A stretch of DNA of 64,000 nucleotides from Olsenella sp. An270 (lineage in GTDB: Bacteria; Actinomycetota; Coriobacteriia; Coriobacteriales; Atopobiaceae), in the NCBI RefSeq assembly GCF_002159735.1, contig NZ_NFJF01000004.1, positions 145,079 through 209,078 on the forward strand, read 5' to 3'. The position numbers and the translations under genes were made by a program. Below are positions 32,997 to 42,834 of the stretch, piece after piece (position 1 is the stretch's first letter; every line of letters starts with the position of its first letter). The notes beneath the pieces were generated by a model. The model did no database searches. It was not told the DNA's origin and was given only the letters and a program-made list of their open reading frames with translations.

Positions 32997-33024
32997 TATA
33001 CTTCGATGTAGACAACACGCTGTC
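32997..33024 (+). promoter_or_regulatory. Promoter and candidate TetR site of the ABC exporter operon
   Basis: A good -10 box, TATACT, is at 32997-33002; the -35 region (TTCTTC) is poor and overlaps a GTYCTTCTCG copy. GACAACACGCTGTC at 33011-33024 has 4-bp symmetric ends and lies where a repressor would block transcription. Confidence 0.5.
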
Positions 33025-33041
33025 GAGCAATCGGAGCTGGG

Positions 33042-33743
33042 ATGGCCTACATCGAGTTTACGGACGTCGTGCGCACCTACGGTGAGGGCGGCGCCAAGAT
33101 CAACGCCCTGGACGGGGCCACCTTTGAGGTCGAGAAGGGCGAGCTCGCCGTCATCCTGGGGCAGTCCGGCGCGGGCAAGACCACGGCGCTCAACATCCTG
33201 GGCGGCATGGATAGCGCCACCTCCGGGACCGTGCGCGTGGACGGCCGCGACATCAGCGGCGCGAGCGAGAGCGAGCTCGTGCTGTACCGGCGTGCCGACG
33301 TGGGCTTTGTCTTTCAGTTCTACAACCTCGTTCCCAACCTCACGGCGCTCGAGAACGTGGAGCTGGCCACGCAGATCTGCCCGGACTCGCTCGACCCCGA
33401 GGAGACGCTCGCCAAGGTGGGCCTGTCCGCGCGTCTGGCTAACTTCCCGGCCCAGCTCTCCGGCGGCGAGCAGCAGCGCGTCTCCATCGCGCGCGCCCTG
33501 GCCAAGAACCCCAAGCTGCTGCTTTGCGACGAGCCCACGGGCGCCCTCGACTACCAGACGGGCAAGCAGATCCTGCAGCTGCTGCAGGACATGTGCCGCG
33601 TGGAGGGCATCACGGTCGTGATTGTCACGCACAACGCGGCGCTCGCGGACATGGCCGACCGTCTCATCCGCTTCAAGAGCGGAAAGGTCACCTCCATGAC
33701 CGTGAACCCCGAGCCCAAGCCCATCGCGGAGATCGAGTGGTAG
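33042..33743 (+). CDS. ABC transporter ATP-binding protein, MacB/LolD type
   Basis: The 233-residue ATPase has Walker [10 protein letters not shown], the Q-loop [17 protein letters not shown] typical of MacB/LolD, signature LSGGEQQR and Walker [13 protein letters not shown]. It powers the FtsX-like permease encoded 3 bp downstream. Substrate unknown; the class moves peptides, lipoproteins or acts in mechanotransmission. Confidence 0.93.
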   Translation: MAYIEFTDVVRTYGEGGAKINALDGATFEVEKGELAVILGQSGAGKTTALNILGGMDSATSGTVRVDGRDISGASESELVLYRRADVGFVFQFYNLVPNLTALENVELATQICPDSLDPEETLAKVGLSARLANFPAQLSGGEQQRVSIARALAKNPKLLLCDEPTGALDYQTGKQILQLLQDMCRVEGITVVIVTHNAALADMADRLIRFKSGKVTSMTVNPEPKPIAEIEW

Positions 33744-33746
33744 CGC

Positions 33747-36700
33747 ATGGCCGGCCGCCGCGATACGTCAGCCTTTGCCAAGGGAATTCTGCGCACGGTG
33801 CGCGGGAGCCTCAAGCGCTTCGTGGCGCTGACCACGATCACGGCGCTTGGCGTTACGATGCTCGTGGGCCTGCGTGCTGCCTGCGTCGACCTGCGCAACT
33901 CCGCGGACCGCTTCTTTGACGAGCAGAGCCTCTTCGACGTGCGCGTGCAGTCCACGCTCGGCCTCACGGACGAGGACGTGGCGGCGCTCGCGGCGCTCGA
34001 CGGCGTGGAGACGGCAGAGGGCGGCTGGTCGGAGACCGCCTACACGACGGTGGGCTCCGCCTCCGAGAAGGTCGACGTCAAGGCGCTCTCGTCGAGCGGC
34101 CTGAACGAGCCGCTCGTCCTGGAGGGGCGCCTGCCCGAGGCGTCGGGCGAGGTAGCTGTTACCCAGCGCTACCTCAAGGACTCCGGGCTCACGATCGGCG
34201 ACGTCGTGAGCTTCCACGGTGACGACGACCAGGGCGACGATGCCGAGAAGGACGAGGGGCTCGACGCGCTGGACTCCGAGTCGACCGAGGTCTTCGAGCG
34301 CGGCGAGTACACGATCGTGGGCTCGGTGCTCGACCCGATGGAGATCAACGCCGGCGAGGGCACGATGTCGTTCCGCTCGAGCGGAGGCTCGCAGTACTCG
34401 TTCTTCGTGGTGGCCGACGAGGTCGTCGACCCGAGCGTCTATACCGTGGCGTACGTCATGGTCGAGGGCGCGGAGGCGCCGCTGTGCTACTCGGCCGAGT
34501 ACGAGGGGATCGTCGACGAGGTGTTTCAGAGCGTCGAGGACGCGCGTGCCGAGCGCGAGCGCGCCCGTGGCGACCAGATTCGCTCCGATGCGAACGAGGA
34601 GATCGACGAGGCGGAGGCCGAGGCGCTCGAGGAGCTAGCCGACGCCGAGGCCGAGCTCGACGACGCGCAGCGCGAGCTCGACGAGGGCCGCGCCGAGGTG
34701 GCCGACGGCCAGCGCGAGCTCGACGAGCAGCGCGAGGACGCGATGGCGCAGCTCGACGACGCGCAGGCCACGATAGACGAGAACCGCCGCACGCTCGAGG
34801 ACGGCGCCGCGGAGTACGCGGCGGGCCTCGCGGAGTACGAGGCCGGCCTTGCCGAGTACGAGGCGGCGCTCCCCGGCGCCGAGCAGCAACTCCGCGACGG
34901 CCAGGCGGCCCTCGATGCCGCGCGGGCAAACGTGAGCGGCATCGAGGTCGCGGATGGCGTCACGATCGGCGACCTCGAGGCGCAGCGCGACGAGGCCCAG
35001 GCAGCGGTGGACTCGCTGCCGGGAACGATTGCCGGAATCGACGACACCGCCGAGAGCATTGCCTCGGGCATCGACCAGCTGGCCGCAGCGCTCAAGGGCA
35101 TGATGGGCACGGACATGGGGCTTGGCGCGCTGGCGACGCAGGCGCGCGAGGCGTGGGCGACCGTCGAGACCGTGGACCCGTCAGACGAGGAGGCCGCGGC
35201 TGCCGCCACCACCGCCTACGCGGACGTGCTCTCCCAGACGGCGGACAAGCTCGCGCCCTTCTCGTCGATTCTTGCGGGGCAGCTGAGTGGACTCGACGCG
35301 GAGATCGAAAAACTCGATGGCCAGCTTAGGGACCTTGAGGTTGCCATCGGGGAGAACGAGGGGAAACTTGAGGAGCTTACGGACAAGATCGAGGACCTCC
35401 AGGCGTCCGATCCCGGGTCGCCCGATCTTGCGGAACTCATCGATCAAAAGTCCGAGCTCGAGGGGACGCTTGAGTGGCAGCGGGGGGACCGCGAGGAGCT
35501 CCAGGGTCAGTGCGACACCCTGCGAACCCAGCGCGAGACCTACGCCGGTCACCAGACGAGCCTTGACCAGCTTGTCTCGTTCGGACGTGATGACGCCGCG
35601 GACGGTCAGGGCGCCACTGCCCTGGCGAGCGGCCGCATCCAGGCAGTCGCCGGCCTCGCGCAGGCCCAGGCGGGTCTCGACCAGCTCAACCCGGCGATCG
35701 ACCAGGCGAAGAGCGCCGTGGAGGCCGAGTTCGACCGCCAGCAGGCGCTCATCGACCAGGGTTGGCAGGAGCTCTCCGACGGGCGGGCACAGCTCGAGAG
35801 CGCCCGCGCCCTTCTCGACCAGAGCGCCGCGCAGATCGCCGACGGCCGTGCCCAGCTCGCCGAGGGCCAGGCCGAGCTCGACCGCCAGCGCGCAGATGCC
35901 CTGGAGCAGCTCGCGGACGCCCAGCGCCAGCTCGATGATGCGCTCGCCGAGATCGCCGACGGCCAGAAAGAGCTCGATGAGGGCCGCGCGACCTTCGAGC
36001 AGGAGCGTGACGACGCGCTCACGGAGATCGCGGACGCCCGCGAGGAGGTCGAGGACCTTCCTGACGCCACGTGGTACGTGCAGGACCGCTCCAGCCTCTC
36101 GAGCTATGCGAGCGTGGACTCCGACGCCTCCTCGATCGAGGCCATCGGCACGGTGCTGCCGGTCGTCTTCTTCGTGGTGGCGGTGCTGATCAGCCTCACC
36201 ACGATGACGCGCATGGTGGAGGAGGAGCGCGGGCTCATCGGCGTCTACAAGGCGCTCGGCTACGGTCGCGGGCGCATCCTCTCCAAGTACGTGCTCTACG
36301 CGCTGGCGGCGTGCGTGCTCGGCTGGCTCGTGGGTACGCTGCTCGGCTTCATCGTGCTCCCGGCCATCATCTTCACGATCTTCTCGACCATGTACGCGCT
36401 GCCGGGCTTTGTCTACGGCTTCGACGCGGCGTACTCGGTTGTCTCGCTGCTGCTCTTCACCGTGGGCATCGTGGGCGCGACGGCTCTTACCTGCCGCCAT
36501 GAGCTGCGGGAGACTCCCGCCTCCCTCATGCTGCCCAAGGCCCCCAAGGCCGGTTCGCGCATCTTCCTCGAGCGCATCGGGCCCGTCTGGCGGCGCATGA
36601 GCTTCCTGAACAAGGTCACGGCGCGCAACCTCTTCCGCTACAAGCAGCGCTTCTTCATGACCACGTTTGGCGTGGCGGGTTGCGTGGCGCTGCTCATCAC

Positions 36701-37730
36701 TGGCTTTGGCATTCGCGACACCGTGCTCTCGCTCTCGCCGCGCCAGTACGGCGATGCGGGCGTGATCGGCTACGACCTCATGGCGGTGACCTCCGTTGAC
36801 GACCTGGATTCCGCCGCCGATGAGCTGGCCGACGACGAGGGCGTCTCCGACCTCGTGCGCGTCTACATCGACAACCTCACCGTGAGCTATGGCGACGACA
36901 AGGAGACCGTGCAGCTCGTGGTGGTGCCGGAGGGGGAGAGCCTTGAGGGCTACGTGAACCTCGTCGCGGACGACGGCTCGGCGGTCTCCCTGGACGAGGC
37001 GCAGGTGGCCATCACCAAGAACGCCGAGCAGGTCATGGGCGTCGTCGTGGGCGACGAGCTGGGCCTGCAGGACTCCACGCTTGCCGAGGGCACGGCCGCG
37101 CCGGGTTCGATCGTCCTCAACTATCTGGGCAACACCCTCTACATGACCGAGGCGGCCTACGAGGACGCGTTTGGGGAGGAGCTTGAGCCCAATGGTCTTC
37201 TCGCCCACCTGACGGGTGACGCGGGCGAGCAGGTCGCGCTCTCCGAGCGCCTCTCCGAGGACGGGCGCTACCTCTCCGTGGTCTCAACCCAGAAGCTCGT
37301 GAACGACTTCTCGAGCGCCTTCACGCTGATCAACACCGTGGTCTACGTGGTCATCGTCCTGGCGGCGGCGCTCTCGTTCACCGTGGTCTTCACGCTCTCC
37401 AACACCAACATCTCCGAGCGCGAGCGCGAGCTCGCCACCCTCAAGGTCCTGGGCTTCAAGCGTCCCGAGGTCCACCGCTACATCAACACCGAGACGCTCA
37501 TCCTCACGGGGATCGGCGTGGTCATGGGCCTGCCGCTGGGCTATGCGCTGGCGCGCAGCCTCACGTGGATCCTGCGCATGCCCTCGCTCTACTTCGACGT
37601 GGTGGTGGACCCGCTCACGTACCTGATCGCGGCGGTTATGGCCTTTGCCTTCACGGTCGTGGTGAACCTCATCACCAACCGCGCGCTCGACCGCGTGGAC
37701 ATGGTGGGTGCCCTCAAGTCCGCAGAGTAG
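33747..37730 (+). CDS. FtsX-like ABC permease with ~500-residue external coiled coil
   Basis: The 1327-residue protein starts with a membrane helix (about 25-46) and a MacB-like external domain (50-265), followed by a huge coiled coil (about 268-767) of repeated [20 protein letters not shown] heptads, then three membrane helices (about 805-935), a second external domain and a final three-helix FtsX block (about 1190-1325). The long coil is a known feature of some Gram-positive FtsX-type permeases but is very large here. Probably controlled by the divergent TetR protein. A 300-bp part of the coil (about 35283-35610) uses more A/T-ending codons than the rest. Confidence 0.88.
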   Translation: MAGRRDTSAFAKGILRTVRGSLKRFVALTTITALGVTMLVGLRAACVDLRNSADRFFDEQSLFDVRVQSTLGLTDEDVAALAALDGVETAEGGWSETAYTTVGSASEKVDVKALSSSGLNEPLVLEGRLPEASGEVAVTQRYLKDSGLTIGDVVSFHGDDDQGDDAEKDEGLDALDSESTEVFERGEYTIVGSVLDPMEINAGEGTMSFRSSGGSQYSFFVVADEVVDPSVYTVAYVMVEGAEAPLCYSAEYEGIVDEVFQSVEDARAERERARGDQIRSDANEEIDEAEAEALEELADAEAELDDAQRELDEGRAEVADGQRELDEQREDAMAQLDDAQATIDENRRTLEDGAAEYAAGLAEYEAGLAEYEAALPGAEQQLRDGQAALDAARANVSGIEVADGVTIGDLEAQRDEAQAAVDSLPGTIAGIDDTAESIASGIDQLAAALKGMMGTDMGLGALATQAREAWATVETVDPSDEEAAAAATTAYADVLSQTADKLAPFSSILAGQLSGLDAEIEKLDGQLRDLEVAIGENEGKLEELTDKIEDLQASDPGSPDLAELIDQKSELEGTLEWQRGDREELQGQCDTLRTQRETYAGHQTSLDQLVSFGRDDAADGQGATALASGRIQAVAGLAQAQAGLDQLNPAIDQAKSAVEAEFDRQQALIDQGWQELSDGRAQLESARALLDQSAAQIADGRAQLAEGQAELDRQRADALEQLADAQRQLDDALAEIADGQKELDEGRATFEQERDDALTEIADAREEVEDLPDATWYVQDRSSLSSYASVDSDASSIEAIGTVLPVVFFVVAVLISLTTMTRMVEEERGLIGVYKALGYGRGRILSKYVLYALAACVLGWLVGTLLGFIVLPAIIFTIFSTMYALPGFVYGFDAAYSVVSLLLFTVGIVGATALTCRHELRETPASLMLPKAPKAGSRIFLERIGPVWRRMSFLNKVTARNLFRYKQRFFMTTFGVAGCVALLITGFGIRDTVLSLSPRQYGDAGVIGYDLMAVTSVDDLDSAADELADDEGVSDLVRVYIDNLTVSYGDDKETVQLVVVPEGESLEGYVNLVADDGSAVSLDEAQVAITKNAEQVMGVVVGDELGLQDSTLAEGTAAPGSIVLNYLGNTLYMTEAAYEDAFGEELEPNGLLAHLTGDAGEQVALSERLSEDGRYLSVVSTQKLVNDFSSAFTLINTVVYVVIVLAAALSFTVVFTLSNTNISERERELATLKVLGFKRPEVHRYINTETLILTGIGVVMGLPLGYALARSLTWILRMPSLYFDVVVDPLTYLIAAVMAFAFTVVVNLITNRALDRVDMVGALKSAE

Positions 37731-37752
37731 CCGGCTCCGTTGCCCCCTCCAC

Positions 37753-37965
37753 GCGGTTTGGGTTCACGTTCTCGCGGTTCCGCGAGTATCCGTTTGCAAA
37801 CGCGCAGGTAGCGGTGTCGCGTCCTGACGCCGTCGCCCCACAGCGAACCCAAACCGTTTTCCGGTTTGGGTTCGTGCCCGCAACACCGCGCACCGGCGCA
37901 AGCCGCTGAGCTGGGACTCCTTAATCGGCTACTCTCGAAACCGCGAGAATGCGAACCCAAACCGC
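37753..37965. repeat. 213-bp inverted-repeat element D with central hairpin
   Basis: Arms 37753-37792 and 37926-37965 match in inverted orientation at 35 of 40 positions. In the middle, CGAACCCAAACCG (37844-37856) and CGGTTTGGGTTCG (37862-37874) form a perfect 13-bp stem. The CGGTTTGGGTTC block thus occurs four times. The element fills the gap between the permease and the convergent ABC importer operon. Confidence 0.85.
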
Positions 37966-37977
37966 TCCATAGTCGCG

Positions 37978-38752
<775 letters not shown>

Positions 38753-38760
<8 letters not shown>

Positions 38761-39406
38761 GGTAGTAGCTCAGCTTTCTCTCGATGCGCCCGGCGACGAA
38801 GTCGATGAGCAGGTTGAAGACCCAGTAGAACGCGGCGGCGATGGCAAAGGGCAGCATGGACACCTGGCTCGCCACCAGCTGCTTGGCAACGGTGAACATC
38901 TCGATGACGCCGATGGAGAAGGCGAGCGAGGTGTCCTTGACCAGCGTGATGACCTCGTTGGTCATGGCGGGCATGATGCGCTTGACCACCTGCGGCAGCA
39001 CGATGCGCACGAAGGTCTGCGCGCGCGAGTAGCCCAGGACCTGGGCCGCCTCGTGCTGGCCGCGCGGGATGGACTGGATGCCGGAGCGGTAGATCTCGGC
39101 GAAGTAGGCCGCATAGTTGACGATGAAGGCCACGATTGTGGCGTACCACTTGCTGTCGGTGGTGAGGCGGATGCCAAAGACGTAGTACGGCACGAAGTAG
39201 ATGGCAAACATCTGCAGCATGAGCGGGGTGCCGCGCATGATGGAGATGTACAGGCGGGCGAGAAGCGCGAGCGGCTTGAAGCGGCTCATGCGCGCGAAGG
39301 CCACCAGCATGCCGAGCGGCAGCGAGCCCAGCAGGGTGAAGGCGAAGATCTGGAGGCTCACGAGGAAACCCTCGGAGAGCATGCCGGTCATGGTGAGGAA
39401 GTCCAC
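38753..39406 (-). CDS. Polar amino-acid ABC transporter permease
   Basis: The 217-residue permease has about five membrane helices and the His/Glu/Gln-type EAA loop ([27 protein letters not shown]). The family drives uptake of polar amino acids such as glutamine, cystine or arginine. It would form a homodimer, as no second permease is present. A stem-loop (39424-39460) separates it from the receptor gene. Confidence 0.92.
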
Positions 39407-39423
39407 GGTGTTCCCTTCATGCG

Positions 39424-39460
39424 CGGGATGCCCGAGGCGGCTCGCCGCTCGGGCATCCCG
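39424..39460 (-). terminator. Stem-loop between receptor and permease genes
   Basis: CGGGATGCCCGAG (39424-39436) and CTCGGGCATCCCG (39448-39460) are perfect 13-bp arms. No T-run follows on the minus strand. It lies directly after the receptor gene and probably limits or stabilises transcripts so that the receptor is made in excess. Confidence 0.65.
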
Positions 39461-39481
39461 GGGAGGAATTCTTCTGGGGCG

Positions 39482-40354
39482 CTACGCGAGGCACCAGTTG
39501 TCGTAGGAGATGCCGTCCTCCGCGTACTTGTCGCAGAGCTCCTGGACAAAGCCCTCCTCGTCCATGGCACGCAGGGCCTCGTTCACGGCGTCGGCGGTGG
39601 CGTCGTCGCCCTTCTTGAAGCCGACGGCGTAGTGCTCCTCGGAGAGGAACTCGTCGAGCTGGACGTAGGCGTCGGGCTTGGCCGCGAGCTGGTAGGCGGC
39701 GATGGAGAGGTCGCAGGCCACGGCGTCCACGGCACCGGACTCGAGCTGCATGAAGGCGGTGTTGTACTCGCCGATGGTCTCGAGGCCGGCGAAGGTGGCA
39801 GCGAGCTCGGCCTGCGTGGCGTCCTCGCCGGCGAGGACGTTGTAGGCGGCAGAGTCGACCTGGGTGATCACGGCCTTGCCCGCGAGGTCGTCGAAGCTCG
39901 CGATGCCGGAGTCAGCGCGCACGACGATGACCTGGCCGTTGATCATGTAGGGCTCGGAGAAGGTGTAGTCGTCCTCGCGACCCTCCATGGTGAAGCCGTT
40001 CCAGATGCAGTTGATGGCGCCGCTGTCGAGCATGGTGTCCTTGGCGTCCCAGTCGATGGGCTCGAGCTGGACCTCCCAGTCGTTGCGAGCGGCGACCTCC
40101 TGGGCGAGCTCGAGGTCGAAGCCGGTGTACTCGCCGTCGTCGCCGACGTAGCCGTAGGGTGGGTACGAGGAGTCAAAGCCGACGATGAGCTTGCCGGTGT
40201 CGACGGCGCCGGTTCCGGCCTCATCCTCGGCCTCGGTGGTGGTGTCGCTGGCGGGGGCGTCGTCGCTGGCGTCGGGCGATCCACCGCAGCCGACAAGAGC
40301 GGTGACGGAGAGACCGGCGGCGGCGAGGGACAGGAACGACCTTCTATCGAGCAT
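39482..40354 (-). CDS. Amino-acid ABC transporter receptor lipoprotein
   Basis: The 290-residue product has a lipoprotein leader (MLDRRSFLSLAAAGLSVTALVGC) and a type II periplasmic-binding fold of the SBP_bac_3 family: VGFDSSYPPYGYVGDDGEYTGFDLELAQEVAARN, then YTFSEPYMINGQ and DAVACDLSIAAYQL. A Ser/Thr/Asp linker follows the lipid Cys. It delivers a polar amino acid to the permease. AAAGGA 7 nt before the ATG at 40354 decides the start. Confidence 0.92.
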   Translation of the reverse strand: MLDRRSFLSLAAAGLSVTALVGCGGSPDASDDAPASDTTTEAEDEAGTGAVDTGKLIVGFDSSYPPYGYVGDDGEYTGFDLELAQEVAARNDWEVQLEPIDWDAKDTMLDSGAINCIWNGFTMEGREDDYTFSEPYMINGQVIVVRADSGIASFDDLAGKAVITQVDSAAYNVLAGEDATQAELAATFAGLETIGEYNTAFMQLESGAVDAVACDLSIAAYQLAAKPDAYVQLDEFLSEEHYAVGFKKGDDATADAVNEALRAMDEEGFVQELCDKYAEDGISYDNWCLA

Positions 40355-40385
40355 GAGAGATCCTTTCATGAGGCGCCCACGTGAG

Positions 40386-40441
40386 GCGCTTTACTTTGCT
40401 AAAGTGCATGCTCGAATATACGCTTTACCACGATAGAGTGC
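40386..40441. promoter_or_regulatory. Two 22-bp operator-like repeats between receptor and mntP genes
   Basis: 40386-40407 and 40420-40441 share GCTTTAC and TA-AGTGC blocks and are direct repeats 34 bp apart; each is an imperfect palindrome (GCGCTTTA with TAAAGTGC in the first). They lie between divergent genes, nearer the amino-acid receptor gene (start 40354). The binding protein is unknown. Confidence 0.55.
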
Positions 40442-40518
40442 AAGACGGTTTTCAGGCTGGAAACAGAGGGGCTGTGGTACCATGCGTCCCCGTGCGAGTG
40501 GTCGCGAGAGGGGACGTC

Positions 40519-41100
40519 ATGGGAATCGTGGAGCTGCTGCTCATAGCCGTGGGGCTTTCGATGGACGCGTTTGCCGTCTCGATCTGCCGCGGGCTGGGGA
40601 TGCGGCAGCTCAACCTGCGCACGGCGGCGGTGCTGGCGCTTTTCTTCGGCGGCTTCCAGGCGCTCATGCCGCTCGTCGGCTGGGCGCTCGGCAGTCAGTT
40701 CATGTGGCTGATCGAGCCGGTGGACCACTGGGTCGCCTTCGTGCTGCTCGCCTTCATCGGCGGCAAGATGCTCTGGGAGGCGTTCCACGAGGACGCCGAC
40801 GAGGACTGTGGCTGCGAGGACACGAGCGGCATCGACTTGCGTGAGTTCCTCGTCCTGGCGGTGGCGACCTCGATCGATGCGCTCGCGGCGGGCATCTCGT
40901 TCGCCGCGCTGTCGGTCGACATCGTCACGACGGTGACGCTCATCGGCGTCATCACCTTTGCGCTCTCGTTCGCCGGCGTGGCGGTGGGGCACTTCTTCGG
41001 CGCGCGCTACGAGAAGCCCGCGAGTGTGACGGGCGGCGTCGTGCTCATCCTGATTGGGCTCAAGGTCCTGCTGGAGCACCTCGGCGTGCTGGCGCTATAG
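40519..41100 (+). CDS. mntP: Manganese efflux pump MntP
   Basis: The 193-residue protein has six hydrophobic segments in two related halves, each with the metal-binding Asp motif (GLSMDAFAVSICRG and ATSIDALAAGISFA), plus ALFFGGFQALMPLVGW and KMLWEAF. MntP exports Mn2+. The loop between halves (HEDADEDCGCED) is acidic with two Cys. No recognisable manganese riboswitch is seen upstream. Its end overlaps the engB stop by 6 bp (convergent). Confidence 0.94.
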   Translation: MGIVELLLIAVGLSMDAFAVSICRGLGMRQLNLRTAAVLALFFGGFQALMPLVGWALGSQFMWLIEPVDHWVAFVLLAFIGGKMLWEAFHEDADEDCGCEDTSGIDLREFLVLAVATSIDALAAGISFAALSVDIVTTVTLIGVITFALSFAGVAVGHFFGARYEKPASVTGGVVLILIGLKVLLEHLGVLAL

Positions 41101-41682
41101 GCATGCCTCGGCGATGCGACGGCGGAGCTCGTCGACGCCCTGGCCCGTCTCCGAGGACGTGACGACCAGCTGATCGCGGTCGATTCCGAGCTGGCGTGCG
41201 ATGGCGGCGGCCTGCTGGGCCTGCTTCGAACGTCCCAGCTTGTCCGCCTTGGTGAGTGCCACCACGAAGGGAAGCTCGCTCTCCTTGAGGAAGGCGACCA
41301 TCTCGTGGTCCAGGCGCTGGGCGTCATGACGGATGTCCACGAGGGCGATCACCAGGTTGAAGCTGCGCTCCTGGGCAAAGTAGCCCGAGATGAGGTCGGC
41401 CCAGCGCTGCTTCTCCTTCTGCGAGACCTTGGCAAAGCCATATCCAGGCAGGTCCACGAAGCGAATCCCGTCCACCTCGAAGAAGTTGATGTTCGCGGTC
41501 TTGCCCGGCGTGGCGGAGACCTTGACGAGGCCCTTGCGTCCGAAGAGCTTGTTGAGCAGTGAGGACTTGCCCACGTTGGAGCGACCGGCCACGGCGACCT
41601 CGGGCGTGGTGGAGGCGGGGAGCTGTGCCACGGTGCCGTACGAGGCCTCGAAGCGTGCGGTCTGGTAGTTGATGCCTGCCAT
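41095..41682 (-). CDS. engB: Ribosome biogenesis GTPase EngB/YsxC
   Basis: The 195-residue GTPase has G1 GRSNVGKSSL, G2 SATPGKT, G3 DLPGYGFAKV and G4 TKADK, the order and length of EngB (YihA/YsxC), which helps assemble the 50S subunit. AAAGGA before the ATG at 41682 sets the start. Element A copy 3 lies in the gap to the divergent kinase gene. Confidence 0.94.
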   Translation of the reverse strand: MAGINYQTARFEASYGTVAQLPASTTPEVAVAGRSNVGKSSLLNKLFGRKGLVKVSATPGKTANINFFEVDGIRFVDLPGYGFAKVSQKEKQRWADLISGYFAQERSFNLVIALVDIRHDAQRLDHEMVAFLKESELPFVVALTKADKLGRSKQAQQAAAIARQLGIDRDQLVVTSSETGQGVDELRRRIAEACL

Positions 41683-41767
41683 GGGCGTCCTTTCGGGTGC
41701 GATTGCGTGAGGCAATTCTAACGTGCGAGCGCTCGTGGGGCGATTGGGGCGAATGAGTCACATTGGG

Positions 41768-42000
41768 TGCATAAAATGTTCGCTCGTGCTACAAGCTGAC
41801 CTATTGGCTGCATAAAACGCTCGTTCGTGTAGCACGTTTTTTCGACCATGCGCGAAAGCGATTCAACTATTGTTATCAAATCCTGCGAAAACATGAGTTT
41901 AATTTATTGATATGCTCTTCTGAGGGGAATTCTACGCAGCACGAGCGACGTTTTTATGAATCAAACGGCCAAAATGTCGCACGAGCGACAGTTTTATGCA
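41768..42000. repeat. Palindromic element A, copy 3 (four 26-bp units)
   Basis: Units at 41768-41793 and 41809-41834 (forward) and 41935-41960 and 41975-42000 (reverse). Forward units start TGCATAAAA and end in TCGTGCTACA or TCGTGTAGCA. Spacing is 41, 101 and 40 bp. This is the best-preserved copy. Confidence 0.88.
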
Positions 42001-42012
42001 ATTGGGGGCATC

Positions 42013-42825
42013 GTGGCAGAGACGTTCGTGAAGACTGCGGGGTACGGGGACAACCTTCCGGGTGAGGCGGCGGCGTTGCGCTGGCTCGCCGAGGCGGAGT
42101 CGACAGGGGGCATCCGTGTCGCCCGCGTGCTGAGCGTCACCACGGACGAGCTCGTCGAGGAGCGCGTGACGACGGGAGCCCCGTCGGCTGCGGCGGCACG
42201 ACGGATCGGTGCCGCGCTGGCGCGCACACATGCCGCGGGCGCCCCCTGGTACGGATGCGCCCCGGACGGATGGTCAGGGGAGCCGTGGTGCAGCCAAGCC
42301 CGAACGCCCTATGTCGCGCGCGAGGGGGCAACGGAAAGCTGGGGCTCGTTCTTTGCCGAGCATCGCATCATGAACTACGTCCGGACCCTCGTGGACCGAG
42401 GCGAGTTCGGCACGTCAGAGCTCAACCTCTTCGAGCGTGTGGCGGCGCGCCTCGAGGCGGGAGAGTTCGACGCCCCGCAGCCACGGCTCGTGCGCGACTC
42501 CGCCGTCCTCTGCGCCCGGCTCCACGGCGACCTCTGGGCGGGCAACGTCCTGTGGGACGCCGACCCCGCCTCGCCTACCGGCGGCGTCCTCATAGACCCG
42601 ATGGCCTACGGCGGCCACGCTGAGACCGACCTCGCGATGCTCGCGCTCTTCGGGTATCCCTTCCTCGAAGAGGTGCTCCGCGGCTACGACGAGGCGTCGC
42701 CGCTCGCGGACGGCTGGCGGGAGCGCGTCGCCCTCCACCAGCTCGCCCCGCTGCTCCTTCACTGCGTCCTCTTTGGAGGGTGGTACCTCGCGGAGGCGAC
42801 GGCCGCCGCTCGCCGCTACGCGTGA
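42013..42825 (+). CDS. Fructosamine kinase-family protein
   Basis: The 270-residue product has the kinase-like fold of the fructosamine-3-kinase family: FVKTAGYGDNLPGEAAALRWL near the start, catalytic LHGDLWAGNVLWD (about residues 172-184) and LIDPMAYGGHAETDLAMLALFG. Bacterial members phosphorylate sugars attached to amines and so help remove glycation adducts. GGGGG precedes the GTG at 42013; an ATG at 41956 would place the start inside the palindromic element. Confidence 0.88.
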   Translation: MAETFVKTAGYGDNLPGEAAALRWLAEAESTGGIRVARVLSVTTDELVEERVTTGAPSAAAARRIGAALARTHAAGAPWYGCAPDGWSGEPWCSQARTPYVAREGATESWGSFFAEHRIMNYVRTLVDRGEFGTSELNLFERVAARLEAGEFDAPQPRLVRDSAVLCARLHGDLWAGNVLWDADPASPTGGVLIDPMAYGGHAETDLAMLALFGYPFLEEVLRGYDEASPLADGWRERVALHQLAPLLLHCVLFGGWYLAEATAAARRYA

Positions 42826-42834
42826 GGCCGACCG

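Noticed and set aside
40370..40518. Manganese (yybP-ykoY) riboswitch upstream of mntP
   Set aside because: The conserved junction sequences are not visible; the region instead contains two short operator-like repeats.
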